The notes beneath the pieces are model-generated. The model had not been told where the DNA came from, ran no database searches, and saw only the letters and a list, made by a program, of their open reading frames with translations. This document shows, one piece after another, positions 7,201-15,117 of a stretch of DNA of 16,449 bases (its first letter is position 1; each line of letters starts with the position of its first letter). The position numbers were made by a program, and so were the translations under genes. Origin of the DNA: Devosia sp. (GTDB taxonomy: Bacteria; Pseudomonadota; Alphaproteobacteria; Rhizobiales; Devosiaceae); the NCBI GenBank assembly GCA_011322005.1, contig DROE01000268.1:1-16449 (forward strand). The letters run 5' to 3'.

Positions 7201-8186
7201 GTTCGGGCAGCAGCAAAAGGAATCCGGTTCTGGCCACATTACGTCGACTTTTCGGTGCGAGTGAAATTGGCATCTTGTTGGTACTGGTGGTTTTGGTGGC
7301 GGCGGTCAGCCTTGTTCAGCCCCACTTTGCCTCGATTGCTTCCCTGTCAAATTTCGGCTCGCGTGCTGCCTGGTTCGGCATCATCGGGCTGGGGGTGGTT
7401 TTTCAGCTTTCCATGGGGGAAATTGACCTGTCCACAGCCTCAATCTATGGCCTGACCATAAATGTTGCGGCGGTCGTAGTCGTCACCCTCGGGATTGACC
7501 CCTGGGTGGCCTCGGCGCTTGGAATAATCGTTGGCGTGGGTCTGGGGGCCTTAAACGCAGTCATGGCAACTGCTTTCAAGGTGCCGGTGATAATCATTAC
7601 CCTGGGCACCCTGTCAGCTTTCAAGGGGCTGACCCTTATTGTGTCCGGCGGCGGGTTTATTTACGGACTGCCCCGGGAACACTCATTTTTCAAGTTGATG
7701 GGAGCTACCCCACTGGGTGTGCCCATGGTCATCTGGGCATTTGCCCTGCTTACGGTCGTGCTCAGTGTCGTTTACAATCACACCCGCTACGGTTTCATGG
7801 TGCGCTCCATTGGCTCCAATCCGCGCGCTGCCGAACTGAGCGGCATCCCCATTGCCCGGGTTCGAATGATTACGCTTATGCTTACCGGCGCATTGTGCGG
7901 CATTTCGGGCATGCTGACCCTGGCCTTCTTTTCAACTGCCGACCCCAATCTGGGCACAGGTTACGAGCTGCTCGCCATTACCGCGGCCATAATCGGAGGC
8001 ACCGCCCTGACCGGAGGGCGCGGAACGGTTGTCGGGGCAGCCCTCGGGGCTTTGCTGATTGCGGTTATCAGCAGCGGCATAGTGCAATTTGGAATTACTG
8101 CCAACTGGAGCGTTTTTGTCACCGGCGTCCTGATTATTTCCGCTGTGGCACTGGATGCGGCAATCCGCAGGAGGCGGAGCCGATAG
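7197..8186 (+). CDS. Sugar ABC transporter permease (RbsC type)
   Basis: A 329-residue integral membrane permease of the ribose/galactose/xylose importer group (BPD_transp_2). It shows repeated hydrophobic helices from residue 22 onward, the family motif MGEIDLSTAS (73-82), the cytoplasmic coupling loop GSNPRAAELSGI (206-217) that contacts the ATPase, and GGTALTGGRGT (267-277). A basic tail (RRRRSR) ends the protein on the cytoplasmic side. Its ATG overlaps the dehydrogenase stop by four bases, so the two are translationally coupled. It forms the transmembrane channel, probably as a homodimer, with the downstream binding protein and ATPase. Confidence 0.93.
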   Translation: MSSGSSKRNPVLATLRRLFGASEIGILLVLVVLVAAVSLVQPHFASIASLSNFGSRAAWFGIIGLGVVFQLSMGEIDLSTASIYGLTINVAAVVVVTLGIDPWVASALGIIVGVGLGALNAVMATAFKVPVIIITLGTLSAFKGLTLIVSGGGFIYGLPREHSFFKLMGATPLGVPMVIWAFALLTVVLSVVYNHTRYGFMVRSIGSNPRAAELSGIPIARVRMITLMLTGALCGISGMLTLAFFSTADPNLGTGYELLAITAAIIGGTALTGGRGTVVGAALGALLIAVISSGIVQFGITANWSVFVTGVLIISAVALDAAIRRRRSR

Positions 8187-8242
8187 AGCAACGCGTGCAA
8201 ACGCGCGGGTTGTAAATCTGAGTGAAGAACTGGAGGAACAAA

Positions 8243-9319
8243 ATGAGCATTTTCAAATCTGTTTTAAGACTGGCCGGAGCGACCGCTTTTGCGGCTGCGA
8301 TCTTTGCGGGGGCCAGCGGCGTTGTTGCGCAGGAATTTGACTGCTCGGGTCTCACTGGAGCATCGGTGGTGCATTTTCAGGGGCCCTACACCCAGCAACT
8401 GGCAATGGGAGCCCAGGCAGCAGTTGAAGAATGCGGCGGAGATTACCGCTCAGCGGGACCGGCAGCCTTTGATACCGCCGCAGAAGTTGCCGCATTTCAG
8501 GACATGGTATTGGCTGGGGCCGACGCCATCGTTGTTGTGGCCTTCCCCTCTGATTTCTGGATACGTCCCATCGACGAGGCTGTAAATAGTGGTGTTGTGG
8601 TCTCAACCTTCGACGTTGAATCGCCAGCATCCCTGGCGTCTCTGCACACCGCGCCCAAGCAAAAAGACCAGGGTACGATGATGGCCGATGTCATCGCCGA
8701 TGCTCTTGGCGATGGTGCGGCCGGTACGATAGTCACCGGCATCTGTTTGCCCGGCCTGGCTCTGATTGAGGCCCGGGTGACCGGCTTCAACCAGCGTATC
8801 TCCGAACGTTTGCCTCAGGTCGAAGTACTCGGCGCGTTTGACGTCAAGTTTGACCAGACCCAGAATTTCTCTGCCTGGCGTTCGGTCTATGACGCCAATC
8901 AGGGCGCGCTGGCCTATGTCGGTTTTTGTGAAAACGACCTTCCCAGTCTGGTGCGTCTTAAAGAGTCCACCGGCGGGGAATTCCAGATCGCCTCGATTGG
9001 CATAAATCCTGACGGTCTTGATGGTATCGAGCGTGGCGTGGCTCTGGCGGCTGTCGGCCAGAAACCATTCATGCAGGGTTATGTTGCCATGCGCGCCATG
9101 CTGGAAAACATTGCCTCGGGTGAAAACATGCCGCGCGGCTGGATTGATGTGGGTCCTGAACTCGTAACCAGTGCCAATGTGGACGCGATTACCGCCCGTG
9201 AAGAAACCGTATCGGATGGCTATGAAGACACACGCGCTTTTTACAATTCCGATATTGAGGCGATTTTTGCCGACCTGCCGGGTTCGGTGCAATCCTATTC
9301 CGATCTGCTGGCCCAATAG
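8243..9319 (+). CDS. Periplasmic sugar-binding protein of the RbsB type
   Basis: A 358-residue substrate-binding protein of the Peripla_BP_4 type. A signal peptide covers about 1-29 (MSIFKSVLRL, Ala-rich core, cleavage after VVA), so it works in the periplasm. The two-lobe pattern is recognisable: AGADAIVVVAF (91-101), VVVSTFDVE (118-126), ARVTGF (177-182, with the Arg that contacts ligand in relatives), and IASIGINPDG (249-258). In E. coli RbsB the last motif is VGFDGTPDG; here the ligand-contacting Asp is Asn255. Four cysteines (34, 64, 168, 229) remain after processing and could form disulfides. ATG 8243 is favoured because ggagg (8232-8236) lies 6 bases before it; a GTG at 8222 is in frame. 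The sugar bound is unknown. Confidence 0.9.
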   Translation: MSIFKSVLRLAGATAFAAAIFAGASGVVAQEFDCSGLTGASVVHFQGPYTQQLAMGAQAAVEECGGDYRSAGPAAFDTAAEVAAFQDMVLAGADAIVVVAFPSDFWIRPIDEAVNSGVVVSTFDVESPASLASLHTAPKQKDQGTMMADVIADALGDGAAGTIVTGICLPGLALIEARVTGFNQRISERLPQVEVLGAFDVKFDQTQNFSAWRSVYDANQGALAYVGFCENDLPSLVRLKESTGGEFQIASIGINPDGLDGIERGVALAAVGQKPFMQGYVAMRAMLENIASGENMPRGWIDVGPELVTSANVDAITAREETVSDGYEDTRAFYNSDIEAIFADLPGSVQSYSDLLAQ

Positions 9320-9326
9320 GTGAAAT

Positions 9327-10886
9327 ATGGCGCCGCCTGACGAAAACAACCTGCTGTTTACTCTCTCCGGGATCAGCAAAACGTTTGGCGGCGTCACGGC
9401 TCTCTCTGGCGTGGATTTGAATTTGCACGCCGGGGAGGTGCATGCGCTTTGTGGAGAAAACGGCGCCGGAAAATCCACCTGCATGAAAATTATTGCCGGT
9501 GCCGAACGTCCCGATCAGGGGCGCTATCTGTTGCAGGGGGAAGAGGTGTCCTTTCGTTCCGTCGCAGATGCCAACAATAGAGGCGTGGCGATTGTATTTC
9601 AGGAGCTATCCCTGTTTCCTGACTTTGATGCGGTGCAGAATATTTTCACGGGTCGGGAGCCGGGGCGCTTCGGACTGATTGACCGGGCCCTGATGGAGCG
9701 CAAGGCATCGCCCGTACTCGAGTTGCTCGGCCTTTCCATTGACGTGAAACAGCCAGCCGGTTCGCTGCGCATTGCCGATCAGCAACTAATTGAAATTGCC
9801 AAGGCGCTGGCGCTTGATACAAAAGTGCTCATTCTGGACGAGCCGAATTCATCCCTGAACGTGGAAGAAAGCGAACGCCTGTTTCAGGTGATCAACGACC
9901 TGCGCAAGCGCGGCACCGGAATTTTATACAGTTCGCACCGACTGGAGGAAGTGGTGAAAATTGCCGACCGGGTGAGCGTGCTGCGCAATGGAGAAAAGGT
10001 TGCCGAGCATATCAGGGGCGGTCTTTCCATTAAACGTATCGTCAATGACATGCTCGGAGACAAGGCCGACCAAGTCGCCAGTCGCACCCGACGCACCTTG
10101 CGCAAGCCAGTCAGTGAGCAACCGCAGGACTGCCTCAAGGTTGATGGTCTAAAGGGAGAAGGCGTTCTGGAAGAGTGCAGTTTTGTCGCCGCACCGGGGG
10201 AGGTTGTCGGATTTGCCGGACTGGAGGGGGCGGGCAGCGAAGAAGTGTTTGATGTTCTTTTTGGCCGGAAAAATGCCGTTGGCGGAACGGTGTACATGCC
10301 GGGAAATGCCAATATGCCGCCCTCGATCCGGGCTGCCGTAAAAGCCGGTGTCGCCATGGTTCCCGCCGACAGGCGGACTGAGGGGCTTGCGCTCAGTCAG
10401 GACATATTGGGAAATATGAACACGGTGGTGACAGGCGCGCTGGGACGCCTGGGTTTCGTGCCGACAAAATCTGCCATGACCAGGCTGGCCGCTGAACAGG
10501 CTAAAGCCCTCAACCTGCGCCATGGTGGGTTTGAAAATGAAGCGGAAAGCCTTTCGGGCGGAAATCAGCAAAAAATTGTTATCGGAAAATGGCTTGCAGC
10601 AAACCCCACTCTGGTGCTGTTGAATGATCCGACCAGAGGCGTGGACATAGGCGCAAAAGATGAAATTTACAGAATCATCGACCGGCTGGCCGACGAAGGG
10701 CGCATCGTGCTGTTTATCTCTTCCGAACTCAACGAATACTCTTTGGTGTGCGACCGTGTCATGCTGTTTTATGACGGAAAAATAGTTGGTGAACTGGCAG
10801 GGAATGTCGCGAGCGAACACGCCCTGCTTGAAGCTATAAATATCGGGCAGATTTCCCGCCACGAAAGTGCAAATACCAGCGCATGA
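9327..10886 (+). CDS. Sugar ABC transporter double ATPase (RbsA/MglA type)
   Basis: A 519-residue protein with two fused nucleotide-binding domains, energising the RbsC-type permease from the cytoplasmic face. Domain 1 has Walker A GENGAGKST (43-51), Q-loop Gln92, Walker B VLILDEP (167-173) and switch His204, but its signature is LRIADQQ (147-153), not LSxGQ. Domain 2 has a canonical LSGGNQQ (409-415), but its P-loop GLEGAGSEE (298-306) lacks the Lys and its Walker B reads LVLLNDP (429-435), lacking the usual Asp-Glu pair. So only one composite ATP site looks complete (domain 1 Walker motifs with the domain 2 signature). It follows the binding-protein gene by 7 bases, with aggtga as ribosome site. 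Confidence 0.95.
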   Translation: MAPPDENNLLFTLSGISKTFGGVTALSGVDLNLHAGEVHALCGENGAGKSTCMKIIAGAERPDQGRYLLQGEEVSFRSVADANNRGVAIVFQELSLFPDFDAVQNIFTGREPGRFGLIDRALMERKASPVLELLGLSIDVKQPAGSLRIADQQLIEIAKALALDTKVLILDEPNSSLNVEESERLFQVINDLRKRGTGILYSSHRLEEVVKIADRVSVLRNGEKVAEHIRGGLSIKRIVNDMLGDKADQVASRTRRTLRKPVSEQPQDCLKVDGLKGEGVLEECSFVAAPGEVVGFAGLEGAGSEEVFDVLFGRKNAVGGTVYMPGNANMPPSIRAAVKAGVAMVPADRRTEGLALSQDILGNMNTVVTGALGRLGFVPTKSAMTRLAAEQAKALNLRHGGFENEAESLSGGNQQKIVIGKWLAANPTLVLLNDPTRGVDIGAKDEIYRIIDRLADEGRIVLFISSELNEYSLVCDRVMLFYDGKIVGELAGNVASEHALLEAINIGQISRHESANTSA

Positions 10887-10992
10887 GACAGGGTCAGGAA
10901 CATATGCAGGCCGGATGGAGAAGCGCGCGCGCCACCGATACCCTGCCAGAATAAACTTTCAGGATTTACCAACCAGAAGCAGAGAAGAAAAA

Positions 10993-12024
10993 ATGGACAA
11001 AAAACTGAGCCGCCGCAAGGTCGGGCGCACTTCGTGTGAAGTCAGTGTACTTGGTATGGGCGGAGCGCCTCTGGGCAACCTCTTTGAAGTTTTACCCGAT
11101 GAATTGGCCCTGGCCACAGTTGAGGCGGCCTATAAAGCGGGCGTGGGCCATTTTGACATGGCTCCTCAATACGGACACGGTGTTGCCGAGCACCGTTTCG
11201 GCAGCATATTGCGCACCAAGCCGCGCGACAGCTTCACCCTTTCAACCAAGGTGGGGCGTCTGCTCAAATCTGCGAAAAGCCATGAGATAAAACGTGGCAA
11301 CTGGAAGAGCACACTCGAGTTCAACATTGTGCATGACTACACCTATGACGCGGTGATGCGCTCGATTGAGGACAGCTATCAGCGCCTTGGCATGAACCGG
11401 ATTGACATCGCCCTCATCCATGATGTGGATGTGGCCCACCATGGTGATGACTATGATGCAAGGTTCAAGGAAGCCATTGAAGGGGCTGTGCCCGCTCTTC
11501 AGGAATTGCGCCGCGCCGGAATTATCAAAGCCATCGGTATCGGGGTAAACGAGGTTGGCCCCAGCGTTCAGTTTGCAAAGAATGCGGACCTTGATTGTTA
11601 TATGCTGGCAGGGCGCTACAGTCTGTTGGAACAGGACGGGCTGGATGAGCTGTTTCCGCTGGCAGAAAAACAGGGGTTTTCGTTTCTGATTGCCGGGCCG
11701 TACAAATCGGGGATTCTGGCGACCGGGGCTACCCCCGGCGCGACCCATGACTATCGCGCAGCACCTCCCGAAGTGGTTGAAAAAGTCAACAGGTTGAGCG
11801 CGATTTGTGCGCGTCACAACACGCCTCTGGCCGCCGCCGCCGTACAGTTTCCCCTGGGGCAGCCCCGGGTGGCATCCGTTGTCACAGGGGCAGTGCGTGC
11901 CCATGAAATCGAGCAGAATGTGGAACTGATGGCTCATAAAATTCCAGCAGACCTCTGGAGGGAATTGCGAGCCGAGGGACTTCTGAGTGAAGCTGCGCCG
12001 GTGCCGGAGGGGCCGTTTGCGTGA
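10993..12024 (+). CDS. Aldo/keto reductase, probable D-threo-aldose (L-fucose type) 1-dehydrogenase
   Basis: A 343-residue TIM-barrel oxidoreductase of the aldo/keto reductase superfamily. The catalytic tetrad is readable: Asp55 and Tyr60 in FDMAPQYGHG (54-63), Lys86 in STKVGR (84-89) and His143 in LIHDVD (141-146). The opening VGRTSCEVSVLGMGGAPLGN and the APxYGxG context match the aldose 1-dehydrogenase branch (L-fucose, L-galactose, D-threo-aldose dehydrogenases; pyridoxal 4-dehydrogenase is a related alternative), which oxidise a sugar at C1 to the lactone with NAD(P)+. The immediately overlapping lactonase gene supports that direction. ATG 10993 fits the family N-terminus; the frame is open upstream to 10867 but that part has no family resemblance. 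A 106-base gap separates it from the ATPase gene. Confidence 0.88.
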   Translation: MDKKLSRRKVGRTSCEVSVLGMGGAPLGNLFEVLPDELALATVEAAYKAGVGHFDMAPQYGHGVAEHRFGSILRTKPRDSFTLSTKVGRLLKSAKSHEIKRGNWKSTLEFNIVHDYTYDAVMRSIEDSYQRLGMNRIDIALIHDVDVAHHGDDYDARFKEAIEGAVPALQELRRAGIIKAIGIGVNEVGPSVQFAKNADLDCYMLAGRYSLLEQDGLDELFPLAEKQGFSFLIAGPYKSGILATGATPGATHDYRAAPPEVVEKVNRLSAICARHNTPLAAAAVQFPLGQPRVASVVTGAVRAHEIEQNVELMAHKIPADLWRELRAEGLLSEAAPVPEGPFA

Positions 12025-12932
12025 AGGTCGATGCGCTGCACTGCATCCAGAAAAACAAATCTGTCCTGGGTGAGGGACCTCTGTGGGATGCTCGCGAGGA
12101 GGCCCTTTACTGGATTGATGTGCTCAAGCCGGAAATTCATCGGCACCACCCCGCCACGGGAATAAACAGCCGCTGGACCATGTCCTCTTCTGTGGGCGCA
12201 ATTGCGCTGGCGGAGCGGGGGCACCTATTGGTCGCTCTGGAGCGGGAGGGGATATGTGAGCTTGAGCTCGAAAGCGGAGCTTTGCGCCCTTTTTGCAATC
12301 CGCTTGCTCTCCCGGGCGCACCGGTGGTGCCCGGGCGTTTCAACGACGGTGCGGTTGATGCGCAAGGTAACTTCTGGGTCGGTTGGCTCACCCATAGCCG
12401 GGAACAGCCGGGCAGGTTGTTTCGCATTTCGCCATCAGGAGAGGTCACAACAATCCTGACTGACCCGGTTGCTCCCAACGGTCTGGGCTGGAGCCCGGAC
12501 GGCAAAACGTTCTATTTCACCGACTCTCACATAAACACCATCTGGGCCTATGATTGTGACCTTGTCTCGGGGACCCTGAGCAATAGGCGCGTGCTGGCCC
12601 GTCAGGAGCGCCAGTTTGGAATTTTTGACGGACTGAGCGTTGATGCGGAGGGAAACATCTGGACAGCCCTCTATGGTGGTGGCGCTGTGGTGCAGCTTTC
12701 TCCCCGGGGCGAAGAAATGGAGCGAATTCATCTTCCGGTCTGCCTTGTGACCAGTTGCGCCTTTGGCGGCCCGTACCTGAAACAGTTGATGATTACAAGT
12801 GCAGTACGCAACCAGAGCGCCGCCGAGCTTGCAGGCCAGCCCCTCGCTGGCTCAGTGTTCTCACATCCGGTGTTGGTTGCCGGTAGGCCGGAAGCAATCT
12901 TCGGAGATACCAATGAGACCAAAAGAGCATAG
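12021..12932 (+). CDS. SMP-30/gluconolactonase family sugar lactonase
   Basis: A 303-residue six-bladed beta-propeller hydrolase that opens aldonolactones to aldonic acids, using a divalent metal. The metal ligands align as Glu18 in LGEGPLWD (16-23), Asn153 in APNGLGWSPDG (151-161) and Asp203 in FDGLSVDAEGN (202-212). The substrate-side RFNDGAVD (106-113) is also conserved. Start is GTG 12021, overlapping the aldose dehydrogenase stop as GTGA, so the two enzymes are translationally coupled: oxidation then lactone hydrolysis. There is no signal peptide, so it should act in the cytosol. No dehydratase, aldolase or sugar-acid kinase follows in the window, so the fate of the acid is not visible. 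Confidence 0.93.
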   Translation: MKVDALHCIQKNKSVLGEGPLWDAREEALYWIDVLKPEIHRHHPATGINSRWTMSSSVGAIALAERGHLLVALEREGICELELESGALRPFCNPLALPGAPVVPGRFNDGAVDAQGNFWVGWLTHSREQPGRLFRISPSGEVTTILTDPVAPNGLGWSPDGKTFYFTDSHINTIWAYDCDLVSGTLSNRRVLARQERQFGIFDGLSVDAEGNIWTALYGGGAVVQLSPRGEEMERIHLPVCLVTSCAFGGPYLKQLMITSAVRNQSAAELAGQPLAGSVFSHPVLVAGRPEAIFGDTNETKRA

Positions 12933-13134
12933 AGTAATAACATTATAACAATAACTAAGAAGGCTATTGTCAAGACACCTTGAAAAACTCAAGAAAACTG
13001 CGGACTTAGTTTTTGCCTTGCGACTAATCTTGCGGTCAGAAGGAGAAAATGCTTGCCTTAATCCTGTCAGACCAATATGATGCTTTTCGACTATCAGAAG
13101 TGGATCGCCACTCGAAACCTGGAAGGAATTTGTC
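12933..13134 (+). promoter_or_regulatory. Intergenic region before the second transporter
   Basis: A 202-base gap separates the lactonase from the family 5 binding-protein gene, so a new promoter is likely. It contains an AT-rich start, a small hairpin cttga-aaaac-tcaag (12979-12993), and AAAACT...AGTTTT, a weak 6-bp stem followed by T's that might end transcription of the first block. No convincing -35/-10 pair or large operator palindrome was found. A short ORF with its own ribosome site occupies its 3' half. Confidence 0.35.
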
Positions 13135-13150
13135 GTGTTCAACAGACTGA
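13049..13150 (+). CDS. Possible 33-residue leader ORF
   Basis: An ATG at 13049 is preceded by aggag (13041-13045), a strong ribosome site at the short spacing of 3 bases. The frame encodes 33 residues (begins MLALILSDQYDAF) and stops at 13148-13150, 16 bases inside the binding-protein gene in another frame. The peptide has no runs of a single amino acid suggesting classical attenuation and no recognised family. It may be a translational leader controlling the downstream GTG start, or chance. Confidence 0.25.
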   Translation: MLALILSDQYDAFRLSEVDRHSKPGRNLSCSTD

Positions 13151-14943
13151 TTGGAATTTCGGTTGCTCTCGGCCTCGCAGCCAGCAACTGGGGAGCAACG
13201 GCGGGTGAGGCGCCGATGCTTGCTGAACTTGTGGCTGCGGGGAGCCTGCCGCCATTGGAAGAACGTTTGCCCGCCAACCCGCTGGTTGTTGCGCCACTCA
13301 ACGAGGTGGGCACTTATGGGGGGACGCTCAGCCGCGGTTCGGCTTTGCTGTTTCCACCGGTGTTCGTCAACATGACCCGCGAGGGCTTGGTGTCGTACGC
13401 ATTCCCCGATCCCAGCGCCGCTCCGCCGATCCCAAATCTGGCGGAATCCCTGACCTTCAATGACGACGGCACTATTCTTACCATAAAGCTCAGGGAGGGC
13501 ATTCGCTGGTCTGACGGGGAGCCATTTACCGCAGACGATGTGGCGTTTTTCTGGCAGGATGTCATGGAGGATCCCAATACTTCGGTTCCCATTCATCCCG
13601 CTTTGTTTGTTGCACCGGGGGTTGCCCCCGAGTTTGAGCAGGTCGACAAGTATACCGTTCGCCTGACCTATCCATTTGCGTTCAAATACGCCGCCCAGTC
13701 GCTGGCAGCGGTCGAGGACACATTTGCCTGGCCCAAACACATGCTCTCAAAGGATCATCCGCGCTACAATTCGGATGCGACCTATGAGGATTTCAACAAA
13801 TGGGCACCCTGGTGGTCAGGTCGCAACAGCGTGTCTGTCGGCGCCTGGCGCATGGAATCCATCAGCAACGACAACACGCTGGTCCGTCTGGAACGCAACC
13901 CCTACTATTGGAAAGTCGACACGGCGGGCAACCAGCTCCCTTACATCGATTTCGTGGAAAACAACATTGTTCCTGATCGTCAATCTGTTGCTCTTGGCAA
14001 TATCTCGGGGGAATTCGACTATGACGGGACTTGGGTCGGCAATCAGCATTTGCCTTTGTTCCTCAGGGAGCAGGAGGGGCGCGACTTTTCCATCGGCTGG
14101 TTCAACAACACGCCGGGCATGTCAATTTACATGAACTACGACAATGCCAACGACAACAAACGCAACCTGATAAGGAACACAAGTTTCAGGCAGGCCATGT
14201 CGCTGGCTATTGACCGGGATTCGATCAACCGTCAGTTCTTCCTGGATTTGCTTGATCCAACGGCGTTTTCCTTCAGTCCCAACTCGCCCTATTACGATGC
14301 TGAGGCTGGAACCCTGTTCGCTGAACTTGATCTGGAACGCGCCAACGCATTGCTGGACGCGGCCGGATATCTGGACAATAACGGGGACGGCATCCGCGAA
14401 TATGCGGACGGCACCAACATCGAGTTGGTGATTGATGTGGCAAACCACGATCTCTACGTGCCCATCACCGAGTTTTTGGTTGAAACCATTCCTGCCGGTA
14501 TAGGCATAGGTCTGGTGATGAACAATCAGCAACAGGATCTGATTTTTGAACGCCGCCAGACTCTGGACTGGGACCTGCACGTGTTCGACATCTACGGTTC
14601 AACCGCCCCCCTGGCCAAGCTTGAAGATTGGGTGCCGGTGTCACAGGGTTTCCCCTTCTGGCATCAGAATGCCATCGTGGAACCCTTTAGCCCCGAATAT
14701 AAAGAGTTCAGTGACATTCTGCTGGGCGCGCGTGCCATGGACTATGACACCCGCGTAAGTGAGATGAAACGAGCCAACCGGCTGATGACGGAAAACGCTT
14801 TCAACATCTATGTCGGATTCTATCGCCGGGCATTCATCTATAATTCCAATCTTGGAAATATGCCCTCTGAAGCTATGCGCGACGTGTCGTTTGGGCTGCT
14901 GGAAGGACCGATGCGTCCCGAACAGGTCTATTTCAAGCAGTAG
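13135..14943 (+). CDS. ABC transporter substrate-binding protein, family 5 (peptide/oligosaccharide type)
   Basis: A 602-residue extracytoplasmic solute receptor of the SBP_bac_5 family. The signal peptide covers about 1-23 (MFNRLIGISVALGL, cleavage after ATA). The mature N-terminus contains EVGTYGGTLSRG (57-68), and the family core is IRWSDGEPFTADDV (123-136). The family was named for oligopeptides, but members with this N-terminal LPANPLVV...VGxYGGT style include sugar receptors such as the AgpA alpha-galactoside protein of Sinorhizobium meliloti; the neighbouring sugar genes favour an oligosaccharide here. Initiation is at GTG 13135, with aagga at 13123-13127 seven bases upstream. It opens a second transporter operon and is separated from its permease by a stem-loop. 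Confidence 0.9.
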   Translation: MFNRLIGISVALGLAASNWGATAGEAPMLAELVAAGSLPPLEERLPANPLVVAPLNEVGTYGGTLSRGSALLFPPVFVNMTREGLVSYAFPDPSAAPPIPNLAESLTFNDDGTILTIKLREGIRWSDGEPFTADDVAFFWQDVMEDPNTSVPIHPALFVAPGVAPEFEQVDKYTVRLTYPFAFKYAAQSLAAVEDTFAWPKHMLSKDHPRYNSDATYEDFNKWAPWWSGRNSVSVGAWRMESISNDNTLVRLERNPYYWKVDTAGNQLPYIDFVENNIVPDRQSVALGNISGEFDYDGTWVGNQHLPLFLREQEGRDFSIGWFNNTPGMSIYMNYDNANDNKRNLIRNTSFRQAMSLAIDRDSINRQFFLDLLDPTAFSFSPNSPYYDAEAGTLFAELDLERANALLDAAGYLDNNGDGIREYADGTNIELVIDVANHDLYVPITEFLVETIPAGIGIGLVMNNQQQDLIFERRQTLDWDLHVFDIYGSTAPLAKLEDWVPVSQGFPFWHQNAIVEPFSPEYKEFSDILLGARAMDYDTRVSEMKRANRLMTENAFNIYVGFYRRAFIYNSNLGNMPSEAMRDVSFGLLEGPMRPEQVYFKQ

Positions 14944-14960
14944 AGTTGAACTCTTCCTCC

Positions 14961-14990
14961 ATGCCGTGGCGGCCTCGGTTGCCACGGCAT
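14961..14990 (+). promoter_or_regulatory. Intraoperonic stem-loop after the binding-protein gene
   Basis: atgccgtggc pairs perfectly with gccacggcat across a 10-base centre; two G-U pairs and a C-G can extend the stem to a ctcg loop. It starts 17 bases after the stop codon. There is no T-tract downstream, so it is unlikely to be an efficient intrinsic terminator; a role as a 3' stabiliser of the binding-protein mRNA or partial attenuator is more likely. Confidence 0.7.
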
Positions 14991-15100
14991 ACTTCGTCCG
15001 AAACACTGCACCCGGAATTTTTGGGTGCTTTTGATTTGATAAAGAAACCGGTTGTCGTGGCGTGCCGGCGTGATAGCGTAAATTCTCCAGACCTGCCCAG

Positions 15101-15108
15101 AGGAAAGG
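15101..15108 (+). promoter_or_regulatory. Ribosome binding site of the TTG-initiated permease
   Basis: aggaaagg ends 9 bases before the TTG at 15118. It is the only purine-rich site near the start and no ATG or GTG gives a better family-like N-terminus. Confidence 0.5.
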
Positions 15109-15117
15109 CCCCATCTC

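Noticed and set aside
8192..8205. Small hairpin cgcgt-gcaa-acgcg between permease and binding-protein genes
   Set aside because: Only a 5-bp stem without T-tract in GC-rich DNA; too weak to call a regulatory element.
8603..9484. Long minus-strand open frame (293 codons) opposite the RbsB-type gene
   Set aside because: It is a GC-bias shadow: the plus-strand frame has a signal peptide, ribosome site and family motifs, and the antisense translation shows none.
10867..10992. N-terminal extension of the aldo/keto reductase frame
   Set aside because: It starts inside the ATPase gene and the family N-terminus begins directly at ATG 10993.
12979..12993. cttga-aaaac-tcaag as a transcription-factor operator
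   Set aside because: Too short and unlike the known LacI-type operator core; noted only as part of the intergenic region.
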